Origin: Streptomyces sp. AM 4-1-1
Lineage (GTDB): Bacteria > Actinomycetota > Actinomycetes > Streptomycetales > Streptomycetaceae
Direction of reading: 5' to 3'
Length of the DNA: 64,000 bases
Assembly (NCBI RefSeq): GCF_029167625.1
Contig: NZ_CP119145.1
Location: 5,580,001-5,644,000, forward strand
Made by a program: the position numbers and the translations under genes. Shown here one piece after another: positions 18,272 to 27,089 of the stretch (position 1 is its first letter; each line of letters starts with the position of its first letter). A model generated the notes under the pieces. That model saw only the letters and a program-made list of their open reading frames with translations. It was not told the DNA's origin and ran no database searches.

Positions 18272-19825
18272 GTGTTCGATACTCTCTCCGACCGCCTTAG
18301 CGCGACCTTCAAGAACCTCAGGGGCAAGGGCCGTCTGTCCGACGCGGACATCGACGCCACGGCGCGCGAGATCCGTATCGCCCTGCTGGAAGCCGATGTC
18401 GCGCTGCCCGTCGTGCGTTCGTTCATCGCCAAGGTCAAGGAACGGGCGCGCGGTGTCGAGGTCTCGCAGGCGCTGAACCCCGCGCAGCAGATGATCAAGA
18501 TCGTCAACGAGGAGCTTGTCGGCATCCTCGGTGGCGAGACCAGGCGGCTGCGGTTCGCCAAGACCGCGCCCACGGTGATCATGCTCGCGGGTCTCCAGGG
18601 TGCCGGTAAGACGACCCTCGCCGGAAAGCTCGGTTTCTGGCTCAAGGGCCAGGGGCACTCCCCGCTGCTCGTCGCCTGTGACCTCCAGCGCCCGAACGCC
18701 GTGAACCAGCTGAGCGTGGTGGCCGACCGGGCGGGTGTCGCGGTCTACGCCCCCGAGCCGGGCAACGGTGTCGGTGACCCGGTGAAGGTCGCGAAGGACT
18801 CGATCGAGCACGCCAGGGCGAAGCAGTACGACGTGGTCATCGTCGACACCGCGGGCCGTCTGGGCATCGACCAGGAGCTGATGCGGCAGGCCGCGGACAT
18901 CCGCGACGCCGTCAGCCCCGACGAGGTCCTTTTCGTCGTCGACGCGATGATCGGCCAGGACGCGGTCAACACCGCCGAGGCGTTCCGGGACGGTGTCGGC
19001 TTCGACGGTGTGGTGCTCTCCAAGCTCGACGGCGACGCCCGGGGCGGCGCGGCCCTGTCGATCGCCCACGTCACCGGCAAGCAGATCATGTTCGCGTCGA
19101 ACGGTGAGAAGCTTGAGGACTTCGACGCCTTCCACCCCGACCGCATGGCGTCCCGCATTCTCGACATGGGTGACCTCCTCACCCTGATCGAGCAGGCGGA
19201 GAAGACGTTCAGCCAGGAAGAGGCCGCCAAAATGGCCTCCAAGCTGGCGAGCAGCAAGGGCAAGGACTTCACGCTCGACGACTTCCTGTCGCAGATGGAG
19301 CAGGTCAGGAAGATGGGCAGCATCGGCAAGCTGCTCGGCATGCTGCCCGGCATGGGACAGATCAAGGACCAGATCAACAACATCGACGAGCGTGACGTGG
19401 ACCGTACCGCCGCGATCATCAAGTCGATGACCCCGCGTGAGCGCGCGGAGCCGACGATCATCAACGGTTCGCGGCGGGCCCGTATCGCCAAGGGCTCCGG
19501 CGTCGAGGTGTCCGCGGTGAAGAACCTCGTGGAACGGTTCTTCGAGGCCCGCAAGATGATGTCGAAGATGGCGCAGGGCGGCGGAATGCCTGGTATGCCG
19601 GGGATGCCTGGCATGGGGGGCGGGCCCGGTCGGCAGAAGAAGCAGCAGAAGCAGGCCAAGGGCAAGCGCAAGAGCGGCAACCCGATGAAGCGGAAGGCCG
19701 AGGAGCAGGCCGCGGTGGCCCGGCGAGAGCAGGCCGCCGCCGAGGGCGGTGCGTTCGGGCTGCCGGCCGGGGAGCAGGACAAGAACTTCGAGCTGCCCGA
19801 CGAGTTCAAGAAGTTCATGGGCTGA
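18272..19825 (+). CDS. ffh: Signal recognition particle protein Ffh (SRP54)
   Basis: GTPase that binds signal sequences and 4.5S RNA and delivers ribosomes to FtsY. The 517-residue product has an N domain (FDTLSDRLSATFKNLRGKG). The G domain has GLQGAGKTT (about 107-115), DLQRPNAVNQL, DTAGRLGID and SKLDGDARGG. The methionine-rich M domain ends with GMPGMPGMPGMGGG and a Lys/Gln-rich tail. GTG 18272 gives the canonical start. The C-terminal GMP repeats are usual for actinobacterial Ffh. Confidence 0.97.
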   Translation: MFDTLSDRLSATFKNLRGKGRLSDADIDATAREIRIALLEADVALPVVRSFIAKVKERARGVEVSQALNPAQQMIKIVNEELVGILGGETRRLRFAKTAPTVIMLAGLQGAGKTTLAGKLGFWLKGQGHSPLLVACDLQRPNAVNQLSVVADRAGVAVYAPEPGNGVGDPVKVAKDSIEHARAKQYDVVIVDTAGRLGIDQELMRQAADIRDAVSPDEVLFVVDAMIGQDAVNTAEAFRDGVGFDGVVLSKLDGDARGGAALSIAHVTGKQIMFASNGEKLEDFDAFHPDRMASRILDMGDLLTLIEQAEKTFSQEEAAKMASKLASSKGKDFTLDDFLSQMEQVRKMGSIGKLLGMLPGMGQIKDQINNIDERDVDRTAAIIKSMTPRERAEPTIINGSRRARIAKGSGVEVSAVKNLVERFFEARKMMSKMAQGGGMPGMPGMPGMGGGPGRQKKQQKQAKGKRKSGNPMKRKAEEQAAVARREQAAAEGGAFGLPAGEQDKNFELPDEFKKFMG

Positions 19826-19847
19826 GGCCCGCAAGCGCGTGTGTGCG

Positions 19848-19874
19848 GGGCGGTCGCCGAGGTGGTGGCCGCCC
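19848..19874. terminator. Hairpin between ffh and convergent methyltransferase remnant
   Basis: GGGCGGTCGCC (19848-19858) pairs with 19864-19874 with two G-T wobbles and a 5-base loop, then TTCC. It is 22 bases after the ffh stop. Confidence 0.55.
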
Positions 19875-19917
19875 TTCCGCGTTCCCTCCCGGGTGCTCGG
19901 CGGACGGGAGGCCGGGG

Positions 19918-20816
19918 TCAGACGCGGCACACCAGATGGCGGAAGACGTTCGGCATCCGGACCGTCCCGTCGGACCGCAGATGCGGGCTGAGCGACGTGA
20001 GCAGTTCCCGTTCCACCCGGGCGGGGTCCGTGACCCGTATCGCGGCGTCGAGCAGCCCGGTGGACAACAGGCCGCGTACCGCTCGGTCCAGGTCCGGGTA
20101 TCCGAACGGACCACGACACCCGCCCCGAGCCGTCGGGCCGCAGACCTGCCCGGTGGGCGACCTCCTCCAGGTCGTCCCGCCCCGGCCGCGACGACCGGCG
20201 GGGTGCGGCGAGCCGGTGCGTCATCCGGCGCGTCCGCCGTGGCGCACCGCTCGGGCGGGCCCCAGCCCGTCAGCACGACGGCGCCCCCTCTGGCCACGAG
20301 CGGCACGGCGGACCGCAGCGCGGACATCAGCGCCGGGGGCTCCTCGGCCGCGCAGACGATCGGGGTGAACGCGGTGAGCAGGGTGTACGGGCCCTCCCCG
20401 GCCGGTGCGGTCGTCGCGGGCGCGGCGCTCGACAGTCGCACCGGGCCGGCACCGGGCGCGGTAGCGATATGGGCCGCACCGGTCGGGTCCGCCCCGCCCG
20501 TCGTCTCCGTGCTGGTGGCCTCCGTGCCGGACGGCACCGGTCCGGGGAGCAGCCGCCCGCGGGCCAGGGCCGGCCGTTCACGGTCGGTGTCGAGCCCGGT
20601 GACGCGTGCCCCACGGTCCGCCGCGATCAGCAGCGCGAGTCCGGAGCCGCAGCCGAGTCCGAGCAGCCGGGTCCCCGCACCGACCTCCAGCCTGTCGTAC
20701 ACCGCCTCGTACAGCGGCGCGAGCATCGGCTCCTGGGTGGTGGCCCAGTCGTGGGCACGGTGACCGGGCCGCGGGGGCAGGGGCGCCGGGTGGGTCCGGA
20801 CGAGCGCAGGTGTCAT
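19918..20816 (-). pseudogene. SAM-dependent methyltransferase gene with two frameshifts
   Basis: The frame from ATG 20816 encodes a class I methyltransferase fold: YEAVYDRLEVGAGTRLLGLGCGSGLAL (motif I), RVTGLDTD and YTLLTAFTPIVC...LVARGGAVVLTGWGPPE. Near 20170-20260 homology moves to the next frame (RDDLEEVAHRAGLRPDGSGRV). At about 20117 it moves again to the third frame, which runs YPDLDRAVRGLLSTGLLDAAIRVTD...MPNVFRHLVCRV and stops at 19918-19920. Removing one G from TGGTCC near 20117 restores VSCPFGYPDLD. Removing two bases in total gives 298 codons. It is either a recent pseudogene or carries sequencing errors. The syntenic S. coelicolor gene, as I recall it, is an intact methyltransferase. 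Confidence 0.75.
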
Positions 20817-21743
20817 GGAACGGGCCCCGATCCGCCGAGCGGCCAGGTCGTGTCCGAGTGAGCGCGTCGTGATGCTGGTCGTACCGGACGAGCCGTCGTG
20901 AGCACCGGGTGGGTACCCGCGGACGTCCCGTCCCGGTCAGCCTCTGCCGGGAGGCGTGTACCGGCGCGGCGGACCCCGGCTGGGTGCGGTCCGCGTCGTC
21001 GCGGTGCGAGCCAGGGGGTCGGCGGCCCGTCCCTGCCGGCGCCCCGTCCTGGTCCCGGCCGGTGGCCGCTCACGGGCACGGAGACGGCGGAAAAGGGTCG
21101 CCCACGCGCCGTGTCGGCCAAGGTGCCGACGACCGGAAAGTCCGGTTCTCGCGCTTCGTTCCCAGTCTCATCCGGGGCGCCGGGTACGGCACGTCGAGAG
21201 CCGTACGCCAGATTCCGCCGTGATCACCCGAGGTGTACGGCCGCGTCGGCCGGTCGGGCGCCGGAGAAGGGGGCCGGTCCCGGTCGGGACACCGCGCGGA
21301 CCGCCGCCCGGTCGTGTGGTGGCCGAGGACGGACGGTGGATGCCGCCGGGGGCCGGGACCGGAGGTACTGTCGCCGTCGTGGGCCCGTGCGCCGACCGTG
21401 GCGGACGCCGGGACGCCGGGACGCCGGAACGCCGGGATGGCGCGGGCCGAGGCCGGCGGCGCCGGGGCGCGCGGTGCGTCGGCCTGTGCGAGCCGGCCGG
21501 CTCCGGTCCGAGGTCGCGCCATCGCCGCGCGCCGTTCGCACGCGGGCGCCTGGAATCCGGCCCCCGCGCGCCGGAGCGCGTCCGCGCCGCTACGTACCAG
21601 CTTGGTGTGAGCTGTGACTCTTCTCCGCAGATCTGCGCACCCGCCCGCGTCCGGACGCATCAAGGGCAACTGACTGGTACGTGCAAATTATTTGGGATGC
21701 CCCGGAATAGGAACACCGGAGGCCCCAGGCTCGTTGTCACGAC
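20817..21743. other. About 930 bp with no supportable gene
   Basis: Several open frames exist on both strands, as expected at this GC content, but none shows a recognisable domain, a ribosome binding site or a plausible protein. The composition is uniformly GC-rich and proline/arginine-rich in all frames. It contains an 8-bp tandem repeat at 21404-21435. An AT-rich patch near 21683-21693 (CAAATTATTTG) is the likely promoter of the SprT-like gene. It may be decayed coding DNA next to the broken methyltransferase. Confidence 0.5.
21404..21435. repeat. Tandem 8-bp repeat (GACGCCGG x4)
   Basis: Three exact copies of GACGCCGG are followed by one AACGCCGG. They lie in the gene-free stretch. Confidence 0.75.
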
Positions 21744-22337
21744 GTGAGCACGACACCACCTGTACTTGCCGCAGAGCTGGCGCAGGCGTGGGCCGACATT
21801 CAGCGGTACCACCCCGAGCTGCCCGATCTTGCCGCTCCCGAGTCCCTGATCGGAGAGTCGTCGTCCGCCTGTGGCGCCGAGCTCTCCTTCGAACGACTGC
21901 TCCACGAGGCAGTCCATGGCATCGCCGCCGCGCGAGGTGTCCGCGACACCTCACGGGCCGGCCGTTACCACAATCGACGGTTCCTGGCGATCGCCGAGGA
22001 GCTGGGCCTCGATCACGCCGAGGAACCCCACCCCAGCAGCGGCTTCTCGCTCGTCACGCTCAATCCGGAGGCCAAGCGGAGGTACCGGCCGACGGCCGAG
22101 CGACTGCACCGCGCGCTGAAGGCGCACACGGTCGCGACCGCGGCCGACACCAAGCGTTCGTTCCGCGGGCCCGCCGCGCGGCACGGCTCCTCCGGGGGAG
22201 GAGTGAGGGTCAAGGCCGTCTGTGACTGCGGTCGCAATGTGCGCGTGGTGCCCTCGGTGCTCGCCCAGGCGCCGATCGTCTGCGGCGGCTGCGGCAAGCC
22301 CTTCCGTATTCCGGAAGCGGCGGTCGCCGTGGGGTGA
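21744..22337 (+). CDS. SprT-like zinc metalloprotein
   Basis: The 197-residue product has LLHEAVHGIAAARGV, an HExxH metal site in a SprT-like context, followed by RYHNRRFLAIAEELGLDH. A C-terminal zinc ribbon is formed by CDCGRNVRVVPSVLAQAPIVCGGCGKPF. SprT/Spartan relatives include DNA-protein crosslink proteases, but many bacterial members are uncharacterised. The GTG at 21744 has no clear Shine-Dalgarno and may be leaderless. It stands alone upstream of rpsP. Catalytic competence is inferred from HExxH only. Confidence 0.75.
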   Translation: MSTTPPVLAAELAQAWADIQRYHPELPDLAAPESLIGESSSACGAELSFERLLHEAVHGIAAARGVRDTSRAGRYHNRRFLAIAEELGLDHAEEPHPSSGFSLVTLNPEAKRRYRPTAERLHRALKAHTVATAADTKRSFRGPAARHGSSGGGVRVKAVCDCGRNVRVVPSVLAQAPIVCGGCGKPFRIPEAAVAVG

Positions 22338-22505
22338 GCGGTGGGGCGGCCTGATGCGGTGTGGCACAATGGCAAGCTGTACTCGACAGTCGCACAGGAC
22401 CCCTCTCTCCTCCGGCTGACGCGTCCATCGGGCACTCCGAGTACCGCAACCCCACGTGGCATCTAGTTGTGCCCAACCACGTCAAGACCAGGAGACACCA
22501 CTTCC

Positions 22506-22946
22506 GTGGCAGTCAAGATCAAGCTGAAGCGTCTGGGCAAGATCCGTTCGCCTCACTACCGCATCGTCGTCGCCGACTCCCGTACCCGCCGTGACGGCCG
22601 GGCCATCGAGGAGATCGGCCTGTACCACCCGGTGCAGAACCCGTCGCGCATCGAGGTCAACTCGGAGCGTGCCCAGTACTGGCTGTCCGTCGGCGCCCAG
22701 CCGACCGAGCCGGTCATGGCCATCCTGAAGCTCACCGGTGACTGGCAGGCCCACAAGGGTCTCCCGGCCCCCGCGCCGCTGCTGCAGCCGGAGCCCAAGG
22801 CCGACAAGCGCGCCCTGTTCGAGGCTCTGACCAAGGACGGCGGCGACGAGTCCAAGGGTGAGGCCATCACTCAGAAGGCGAAGAAGGCCGACAAGAAGGC
22901 GGACGAGGCTGCTGACGCCACGTCCACCGAGTCGACCGAGGCCTGA
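22506..22946 (+). CDS. rpsP: Small ribosomal subunit protein bS16
   Basis: The N-terminal 80 residues are classic bS16 ([40 protein letters not shown]). The 146-residue protein has an extra Lys/Ala/Glu-rich tail, common in actinobacteria. GTG 22506 follows a GGAGA purine tract 12 bases upstream. It begins the rpsP-KH-rimM-trmD operon; the KH gene starts 2 bases after its stop. Confidence 0.97.
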   Translation: MAVKIKLKRLGKIRSPHYRIVVADSRTRRDGRAIEEIGLYHPVQNPSRIEVNSERAQYWLSVGAQPTEPVMAILKLTGDWQAHKGLPAPAPLLQPEPKADKRALFEALTKDGGDESKGEAITQKAKKADKKADEAADATSTESTEA

Positions 22947-22948
22947 GC

Positions 22949-23188
22949 ATGCTCGAGGAGGCTCTCGAGCACCTCGTGAAGGGCATTGTCGACAACCCCG
23001 ACGATGTGCGGGTCGCCTCGCGTGACCTGCGACGTGGTCGTGTGCTGGAGGTCCGGGTCCATCCCGACGACCTCGGCAAGGTGATTGGCCGTAACGGCCG
23101 CACCGCCCGCGCGCTGCGTACGGTCGTGGGTGCCATCGGCGGCCGTGGTATCCGCGTCGACCTCGTCGATGTGGATCAGGCTCGCTGA
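22949..23188 (+). CDS. KH-domain RNA-binding protein (KhpA-type)
   Basis: The 79-residue single KH domain contains the RNA-binding loop GKVIGRNGRTARALRTVV. KhpA-type proteins bind RNA and are encoded between rpsP and rimM in many Gram-positive bacteria. Spacing of 2 bases from rpsP implies coupled translation. The gene is complete and of normal length. Confidence 0.93.
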   Translation: MLEEALEHLVKGIVDNPDDVRVASRDLRRGRVLEVRVHPDDLGKVIGRNGRTARALRTVVGAIGGRGIRVDLVDVDQAR

Positions 23189-23290
23189 CAGAGTTGAACA
23201 CCGGCACGGGCCGGGGAGGGCCACGCGCCCGCCCCGGCCCGTCGTCGTCCATGGAGCAGTGCCGCGGGCACACGACAGGAGAGACACAAG

Positions 23291-23902
23291 GTGCAGTTGG
23301 TAGTCGCGCGGATCGGTCGCGCCCACGGCATCAAGGGTGAGGTCACCGTCGAGGTCCGTACGGACGAGCCCGAGCTGAGACTCGGCCCCGGAGCCGTACT
23401 GGCGACCGACCCGGCCTCGACCGGACCGCTGACGATCGAGACCGGCCGGGTGCACAGCGGCCGGCTGCTGCTGCGCTTCGAAGGAGTGCGCGACCGCACC
23501 GCGGCCGAGGCCCTGCGCAACACCCTGCTCATCGCGGACGTCGACCCGGAGGACCTGCCGGAGGACCCCGAGGAGTTCTACGACCATCAGCTGATGGACC
23601 TTGACGTGGTGCTCGCGGACGGCACCGGAATCGGCCGGATCACCGAGATCACGCATCTGCCGTCGCAGGACCTCTTCATCGTGGAGCGCCCGGACGGCAG
23701 CGAGGTGATGATCCCGTTCGTCGAGGAGATCGTCGCCGAGATCGATCTGGCGGAGCAGCGCGCGGTCATCACCCCGCCGCCCGGCCTGATCGACGACAGC
23801 CAGGCCGTGGTCGCCTCGGCGCGGGACGAGTCCGGGACGACGGACGAGCCCGCCAAGGCCGAGAAGTCCGCCAAGGCCGACAAGCCGGGGGACGAGGACT
23901 GA
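23291..23902 (+). CDS. rimM: Ribosome maturation factor RimM
   Basis: RimM assists 30S head assembly by binding uS19. The product shows [25 protein letters not shown] at the N-terminus and the PRC-barrel region [13 protein letters not shown]...[29 protein letters not shown]. The 203 residues include a Lys/Ala/Asp-rich tail. ACAGGAGAG lies upstream of GTG 23291. Its TGA overlaps the trmD ATG by one base. Confidence 0.96.
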   Translation: MQLVVARIGRAHGIKGEVTVEVRTDEPELRLGPGAVLATDPASTGPLTIETGRVHSGRLLLRFEGVRDRTAAEALRNTLLIADVDPEDLPEDPEEFYDHQLMDLDVVLADGTGIGRITEITHLPSQDLFIVERPDGSEVMIPFVEEIVAEIDLAEQRAVITPPPGLIDDSQAVVASARDESGTTDEPAKAEKSAKADKPGDED

Positions 23903-24723
23903 TGCGTCTCGACGTCGTCACGATCTTCCCGGAGTACCTGAATCCGCTGAACGTCTCACTGGTCGGCAAGGCCCGCGCCCGGGGGCGTCTCGACGTGCAC
24001 CTGCACGATCTGCGGGACTGGACGTACGACCGGCACAACACGGTCGACGACACCCCGTACGGCGGCGGGCCCGGCATGGTCATGAAGACCGAGCCGTGGG
24101 GCGACGCCCTCGACGACGTGCTGGCGAGCGGGTACGAGGCCGGGGCGCGTTCCCCGGTCCTGGTGGTGCCCACACCCAGTGGCCGCCCCTTCACCCAGGA
24201 GCTGGCCGTCGAGCTGTCCGAACAGCCGTGGCTGATCTTCGCCCCGGCGCGCTACGAGGGCATCGACCGGCGGGTGACGGAGGAGTACGCGACCCGGATG
24301 CCGGTCCACGAGGTGTCCATCGGCGACTACGTCCTGGCGGGCGGGGAGGCCGCGGTCCTGGTGATCACGGAGGCGGTGGCCCGGCTGCTGCCCGGCGTCC
24401 TGGGCAACGCCGAATCGCACCGCGACGACTCCTTCGCGCCCGGGGCGATGGCCGATCTCCTGGAGGGGCCCGTCTACACCAAGCCGCCCGAGTGGCGCGG
24501 CCGGGGCATCCCGGACGTCCTGCTCAGCGGCCACCACGGCAGGATCGCGCGCTGGCGCAGGGACGAGGCGTTCCGTCGTACCGCGCTCAACCGGCCCGAT
24601 CTCATCGAGCGCTGTGACGCGGCCGGCTTCGACAAGAAGGACCGCGAAACGCTCTCCATCCTCGGCTGGTCACCGCGGCCCGACGGCCGATTTTGGCGCA
24701 GACCCGAGGCCGTGGAAGAATAG
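23902..24723 (+). CDS. trmD: tRNA (guanine37-N1)-methyltransferase TrmD
   Basis: TrmD methylates G37 of tRNAs and prevents +1 frameshifting. The knot-forming motifs are clear: RLDVVTIFPEYLNPL, DDTPYGGGPGMVMK, PARYEGIDRRVTEE and EVSIGDYVLAGGEAAVLVITEAVARL. The 273 residues fit the family, with a short C-terminal extension. It is coupled to rimM by a TGATG overlap, and rplS follows after 130 bases. Confidence 0.97.
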   Translation: MRLDVVTIFPEYLNPLNVSLVGKARARGRLDVHLHDLRDWTYDRHNTVDDTPYGGGPGMVMKTEPWGDALDDVLASGYEAGARSPVLVVPTPSGRPFTQELAVELSEQPWLIFAPARYEGIDRRVTEEYATRMPVHEVSIGDYVLAGGEAAVLVITEAVARLLPGVLGNAESHRDDSFAPGAMADLLEGPVYTKPPEWRGRGIPDVLLSGHHGRIARWRRDEAFRRTALNRPDLIERCDAAGFDKKDRETLSILGWSPRPDGRFWRRPEAVEE

Positions 24724-24815
24724 GCCGCTGCTGTACGTCCGGTGTGCGCCCCTGCCACAGGGGGAAAGACGTCCACCCGACGCGATCAGCACCCCGGATC
24801 TCCTCACGAACTCCC

Positions 24816-24837
24816 GTCGATGACCTGTGGCATCGAC
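24816..24837 (+). promoter_or_regulatory. Leader hairpin just upstream of rplS
   Basis: GTCGATG (24816-24822) pairs with CATCGAC (24831-24837) over an 8-base loop, ending 16 bases before the rplS ATG. It could be a translational feedback structure. That role is inferred from position only. Confidence 0.35.
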
Positions 24838-24853
24838 GAAGAAAGCAGACAAA

Positions 24854-25204
24854 ATGTCTCACCTGCTCGATGGCGTCAACGCCGCCTCCCTGCGTTCGGA
24901 CCTCCCGGCCTTCCGCCCCGGTGACACCATCAACGTCCACGTGCGAGTGATCGAGGGCAACCGCTCCCGTATCCAGCAGTTCAAGGGCGTGGTCGTCCGT
25001 CGTCAGGGCGCGGGCGTCAGCGAGACCTTCACGGTCCGCAAGGTCTCCTTCAGCGTCGGCGTCGAGCGCACCTTCCCGGTGCACAGCCCGATCTTCGAGA
25101 AGATCGAGCTGGTCACCCGTGGTGACGTCCGCCGCGCGAAGCTGTACTACCTCCGTGAGCTCCGCGGCAAGGCCGCGAAGATCAAGGAGAAGCGCGACCG
25201 CTGA
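24854..25204 (+). CDS. rplS: Large ribosomal subunit protein bL19
   Basis: bL19 sits at the 30S-50S interface. The 116-residue product has the typical [28 protein letters not shown] and [38 protein letters not shown] 24854 gives MSHLLDGVN; a GTG at 24827 would add nine unconserved residues. The GAAGAAAG tract is the ribosome binding site. The lepB cluster follows. Confidence 0.97.
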   Translation: MSHLLDGVNAASLRSDLPAFRPGDTINVHVRVIEGNRSRIQQFKGVVVRRQGAGVSETFTVRKVSFSVGVERTFPVHSPIFEKIELVTRGDVRRAKLYYLRELRGKAAKIKEKRDR

Positions 25205-25249
25205 TCCCACTCCGGGGTCCGTGGGACGGCCGGATAGGCTCTGGCCCCG

Positions 25250-26023
25250 ATGGACACGGAAGACCAGCACACGGAGCGCGACCGTTCCTCCACACCCCCT
25301 ACGGGGCCGGAGGAGAGGTCGCGCTTCTCGCGTCTCACGGAGCGCATCGGGTCGTCGTCGCCGTCGTGGGGGCGGGTGGGGCTCCTCGGGGGCGTCTGCA
25401 TGGTGTTCCTGCTGCTCTTCAGCGCCTTTGTGATCCAGCCCTTCCGCATTCCCAGCGGCTCGATGGAGTCCACGCTGCGGGTGGGGGACCGGGTGCTGGT
25501 CAACAAGCTGGCGTACCGGTTCGGCTCCGCGCCGGGCCGTGGTGACGTCGTGGTGTTCGACGGCACCGGCTCCTTCGTACGGGAGGCGCCCGGCCGGAAC
25601 CCCGTCACCGGTCTGCTCCGCGGAGCCGGAGCCTCGCTGGGACTGACGGAACCCGCCGACACGGACTTCGTGAAACGGGTGGTCGGTGTGGGCGGCGACC
25701 GGGTCGTCTGCTGCGACCCGCGGGGGAGGCTCCAGGTGAACGGCCGCCCGGTCGACGAGGACTACCTCCACCCGGGTGACGTGCCGTCCGCGGTGACCTT
25801 CGACATCGTGGTCCCCGACGGCACCCTCTGGGTGATGGGCGACCACCGGAGCCGGTCGCGTGACTCGCGGGACCACCTGGGGGAGCCGGGCGGCGGCATG
25901 GTGCCGGTCGACAAGGTGATCGGGCGGGTGGACTGGCTCGGCTGGCCGCTGGGCCGGCTGGGTTCCCTGCCGGGCACCGACGCGTTCGACGGCGTACGGG
26001 CACCGGGCCGGGCCCATGGGTAG
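25250..26023 (+). CDS. lepB: Type I signal peptidase (first of four; SipW-like)
   Basis: Membrane serine protease that removes signal peptides from exported proteins. The 257 residues include one N-terminal transmembrane helix (VGLLGGVCMVFLLLFSAFVI), the catalytic serine in PSGSMESTL, box C GDRVLVNK, the catalytic lysine in VKRVVGVGGD and the GDH(R)S..SRDSR motif. No C-terminal membrane helix is visible, unlike paralogue three. In S. lividans, adjacent sipW, sipX and sipY form an operon; the gene order here agrees. Its stop overlaps the next lepB start by 8 bases. Confidence 0.94.
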   Translation: MDTEDQHTERDRSSTPPTGPEERSRFSRLTERIGSSSPSWGRVGLLGGVCMVFLLLFSAFVIQPFRIPSGSMESTLRVGDRVLVNKLAYRFGSAPGRGDVVVFDGTGSFVREAPGRNPVTGLLRGAGASLGLTEPADTDFVKRVVGVGGDRVVCCDPRGRLQVNGRPVDEDYLHPGDVPSAVTFDIVVPDGTLWVMGDHRSRSRDSRDHLGEPGGGMVPVDKVIGRVDWLGWPLGRLGSLPGTDAFDGVRAPGRAHG

Positions 26024-27089
26024 CCGGGGCAGGCGCGGTGGAACATCCGCCCCGGACGGCGACCCGTCCGCCGGGGGCCGCCCGCCGCCCACCCGCGCCG
26101 AGCGCCGCAGACTCGCCCGGCGGGTCAGACGACGCCGTCGCAGGTCGGCCGTCACGGAGATCCCCCTCTTCCTCACCGCGGCGGTGGTCATCGCCCTGGT
26201 CCTGAAGACGTTCCTGGTGCAGGCCTTCGTCATCCCGTCCGGATCGATGGAGCAGACCATCCGGATCGGCGACCGGGTCCTGGTCGACAAACTGACCCCG
26301 TGGTTCGGCTCCGAGCCGGAGCGGGGAGACGTCGTCGTCTTCAAGGACCCCGGCGACTGGCTGCGTCAGGAGAGCGACGGGAAGAAGGACCCACCCGTCG
26401 TCCTCAAACAGGCCCAGCAGGCGCTGACGTTCATCGGGCTGCTGCCGTCGGACGACGACCGGGACCTGATCAAGCGAGTGGTCGCGGTCGGCGGCGACAC
26501 GGTGAGCTGCTGCGCGCGGGACGGGCGGGTCACGGTCAACGGCGTACCGCTCGAAGAGCCGTACGTACATCCCGGAGATCAGCCGTCCTCGCTCAAATTC
26601 GAGGTAAAGGTTCCGGCCGGTCGTCTCTTCGTGATGGGCGACCACCGGTCCGATTCGGCTGACTCCCGGTTCCACCTGGACGAACCCGGTCAAGGCACGG
26701 TCCCGCTGAACCGGGTGGTGGGGCGGGCCTTCGTGATCGCCTGGCCGTTCGGCCGCTGGAGCGGGCTGGCGAGACCCGGGACGTACGCCTCGGTGCCGGA
26801 CGCGCGCGCCGGAACGGCCGAGTCCACAGGCCCGTCGAATAGTGTGTCCTCCCAGGATCTGAACGGAAAGGTCCCGCTCCCGACCCCTGCGGAACTCCCG
26901 CTCGTTATGGGAGTGGTGGGCCTGCACCGGCTAGGGCGCAGGCGGTCGCACGGAGTGAGGAGTGGATGTGGGGGATTTGGCGGTCGGCGCACGATCCGGA
27001 CACGACGGGCCCGAGGACCGGCCGGAGCACAGCGAGTCGTCCGCGGCGGAGACGCCGGAGACGACGGACCGGAACCGGGACGACGGTGA
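26016..27089 (+). CDS. lepB: Type I signal peptidase (second; SipX-like) with long C-terminal overlap
   Basis: The 357 residues start with a very basic Arg-rich N-terminus, then a membrane helix (EIPLFLTAAVVIALVLKTFLVQAFV). The catalytic Ser lies in PSGSMEQTI and the catalytic Lys in IKRVVAVGGDT; MGDHRSDSADSR follows. After a Pro-rich linker there is a short hydrophobic ELPLVMGVVGL segment, then about 60 Arg/Gly-rich residues. The last 122 bases overlap the third lepB in another frame, and the distal tail looks like read-through rather than conserved protein. A lost stop or a frameshift near 26940 is possible. Confidence 0.9.
   Translation: MGSRGRRGGTSAPDGDPSAGGRPPPTRAERRRLARRVRRRRRRSAVTEIPLFLTAAVVIALVLKTFLVQAFVIPSGSMEQTIRIGDRVLVDKLTPWFGSEPERGDVVVFKDPGDWLRQESDGKKDPPVVLKQAQQALTFIGLLPSDDDRDLIKRVVAVGGDTVSCCARDGRVTVNGVPLEEPYVHPGDQPSSLKFEVKVPAGRLFVMGDHRSDSADSRFHLDEPGQGTVPLNRVVGRAFVIAWPFGRWSGLARPGTYASVPDARAGTAESTGPSNSVSSQDLNGKVPLPTPAELPLVMGVVGLHRLGRRRSHGVRSGCGGFGGRRTIRTRRARGPAGAQRVVRGGDAGDDGPEPGRR

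Noticed and set aside
18200..20224. Minus-strand 674-codon frame overlapping ffh
   Set aside because: Antisense to ffh. Only its first 45 codons matter, as the middle frame of the broken methyltransferase.
20898..21747. Plus-strand frames of 239 and 263 codons in the gene-free stretch
   Set aside because: Arg/Pro/Gly-rich with no domain, no Shine-Dalgarno and equal openness in several frames; not called as genes.
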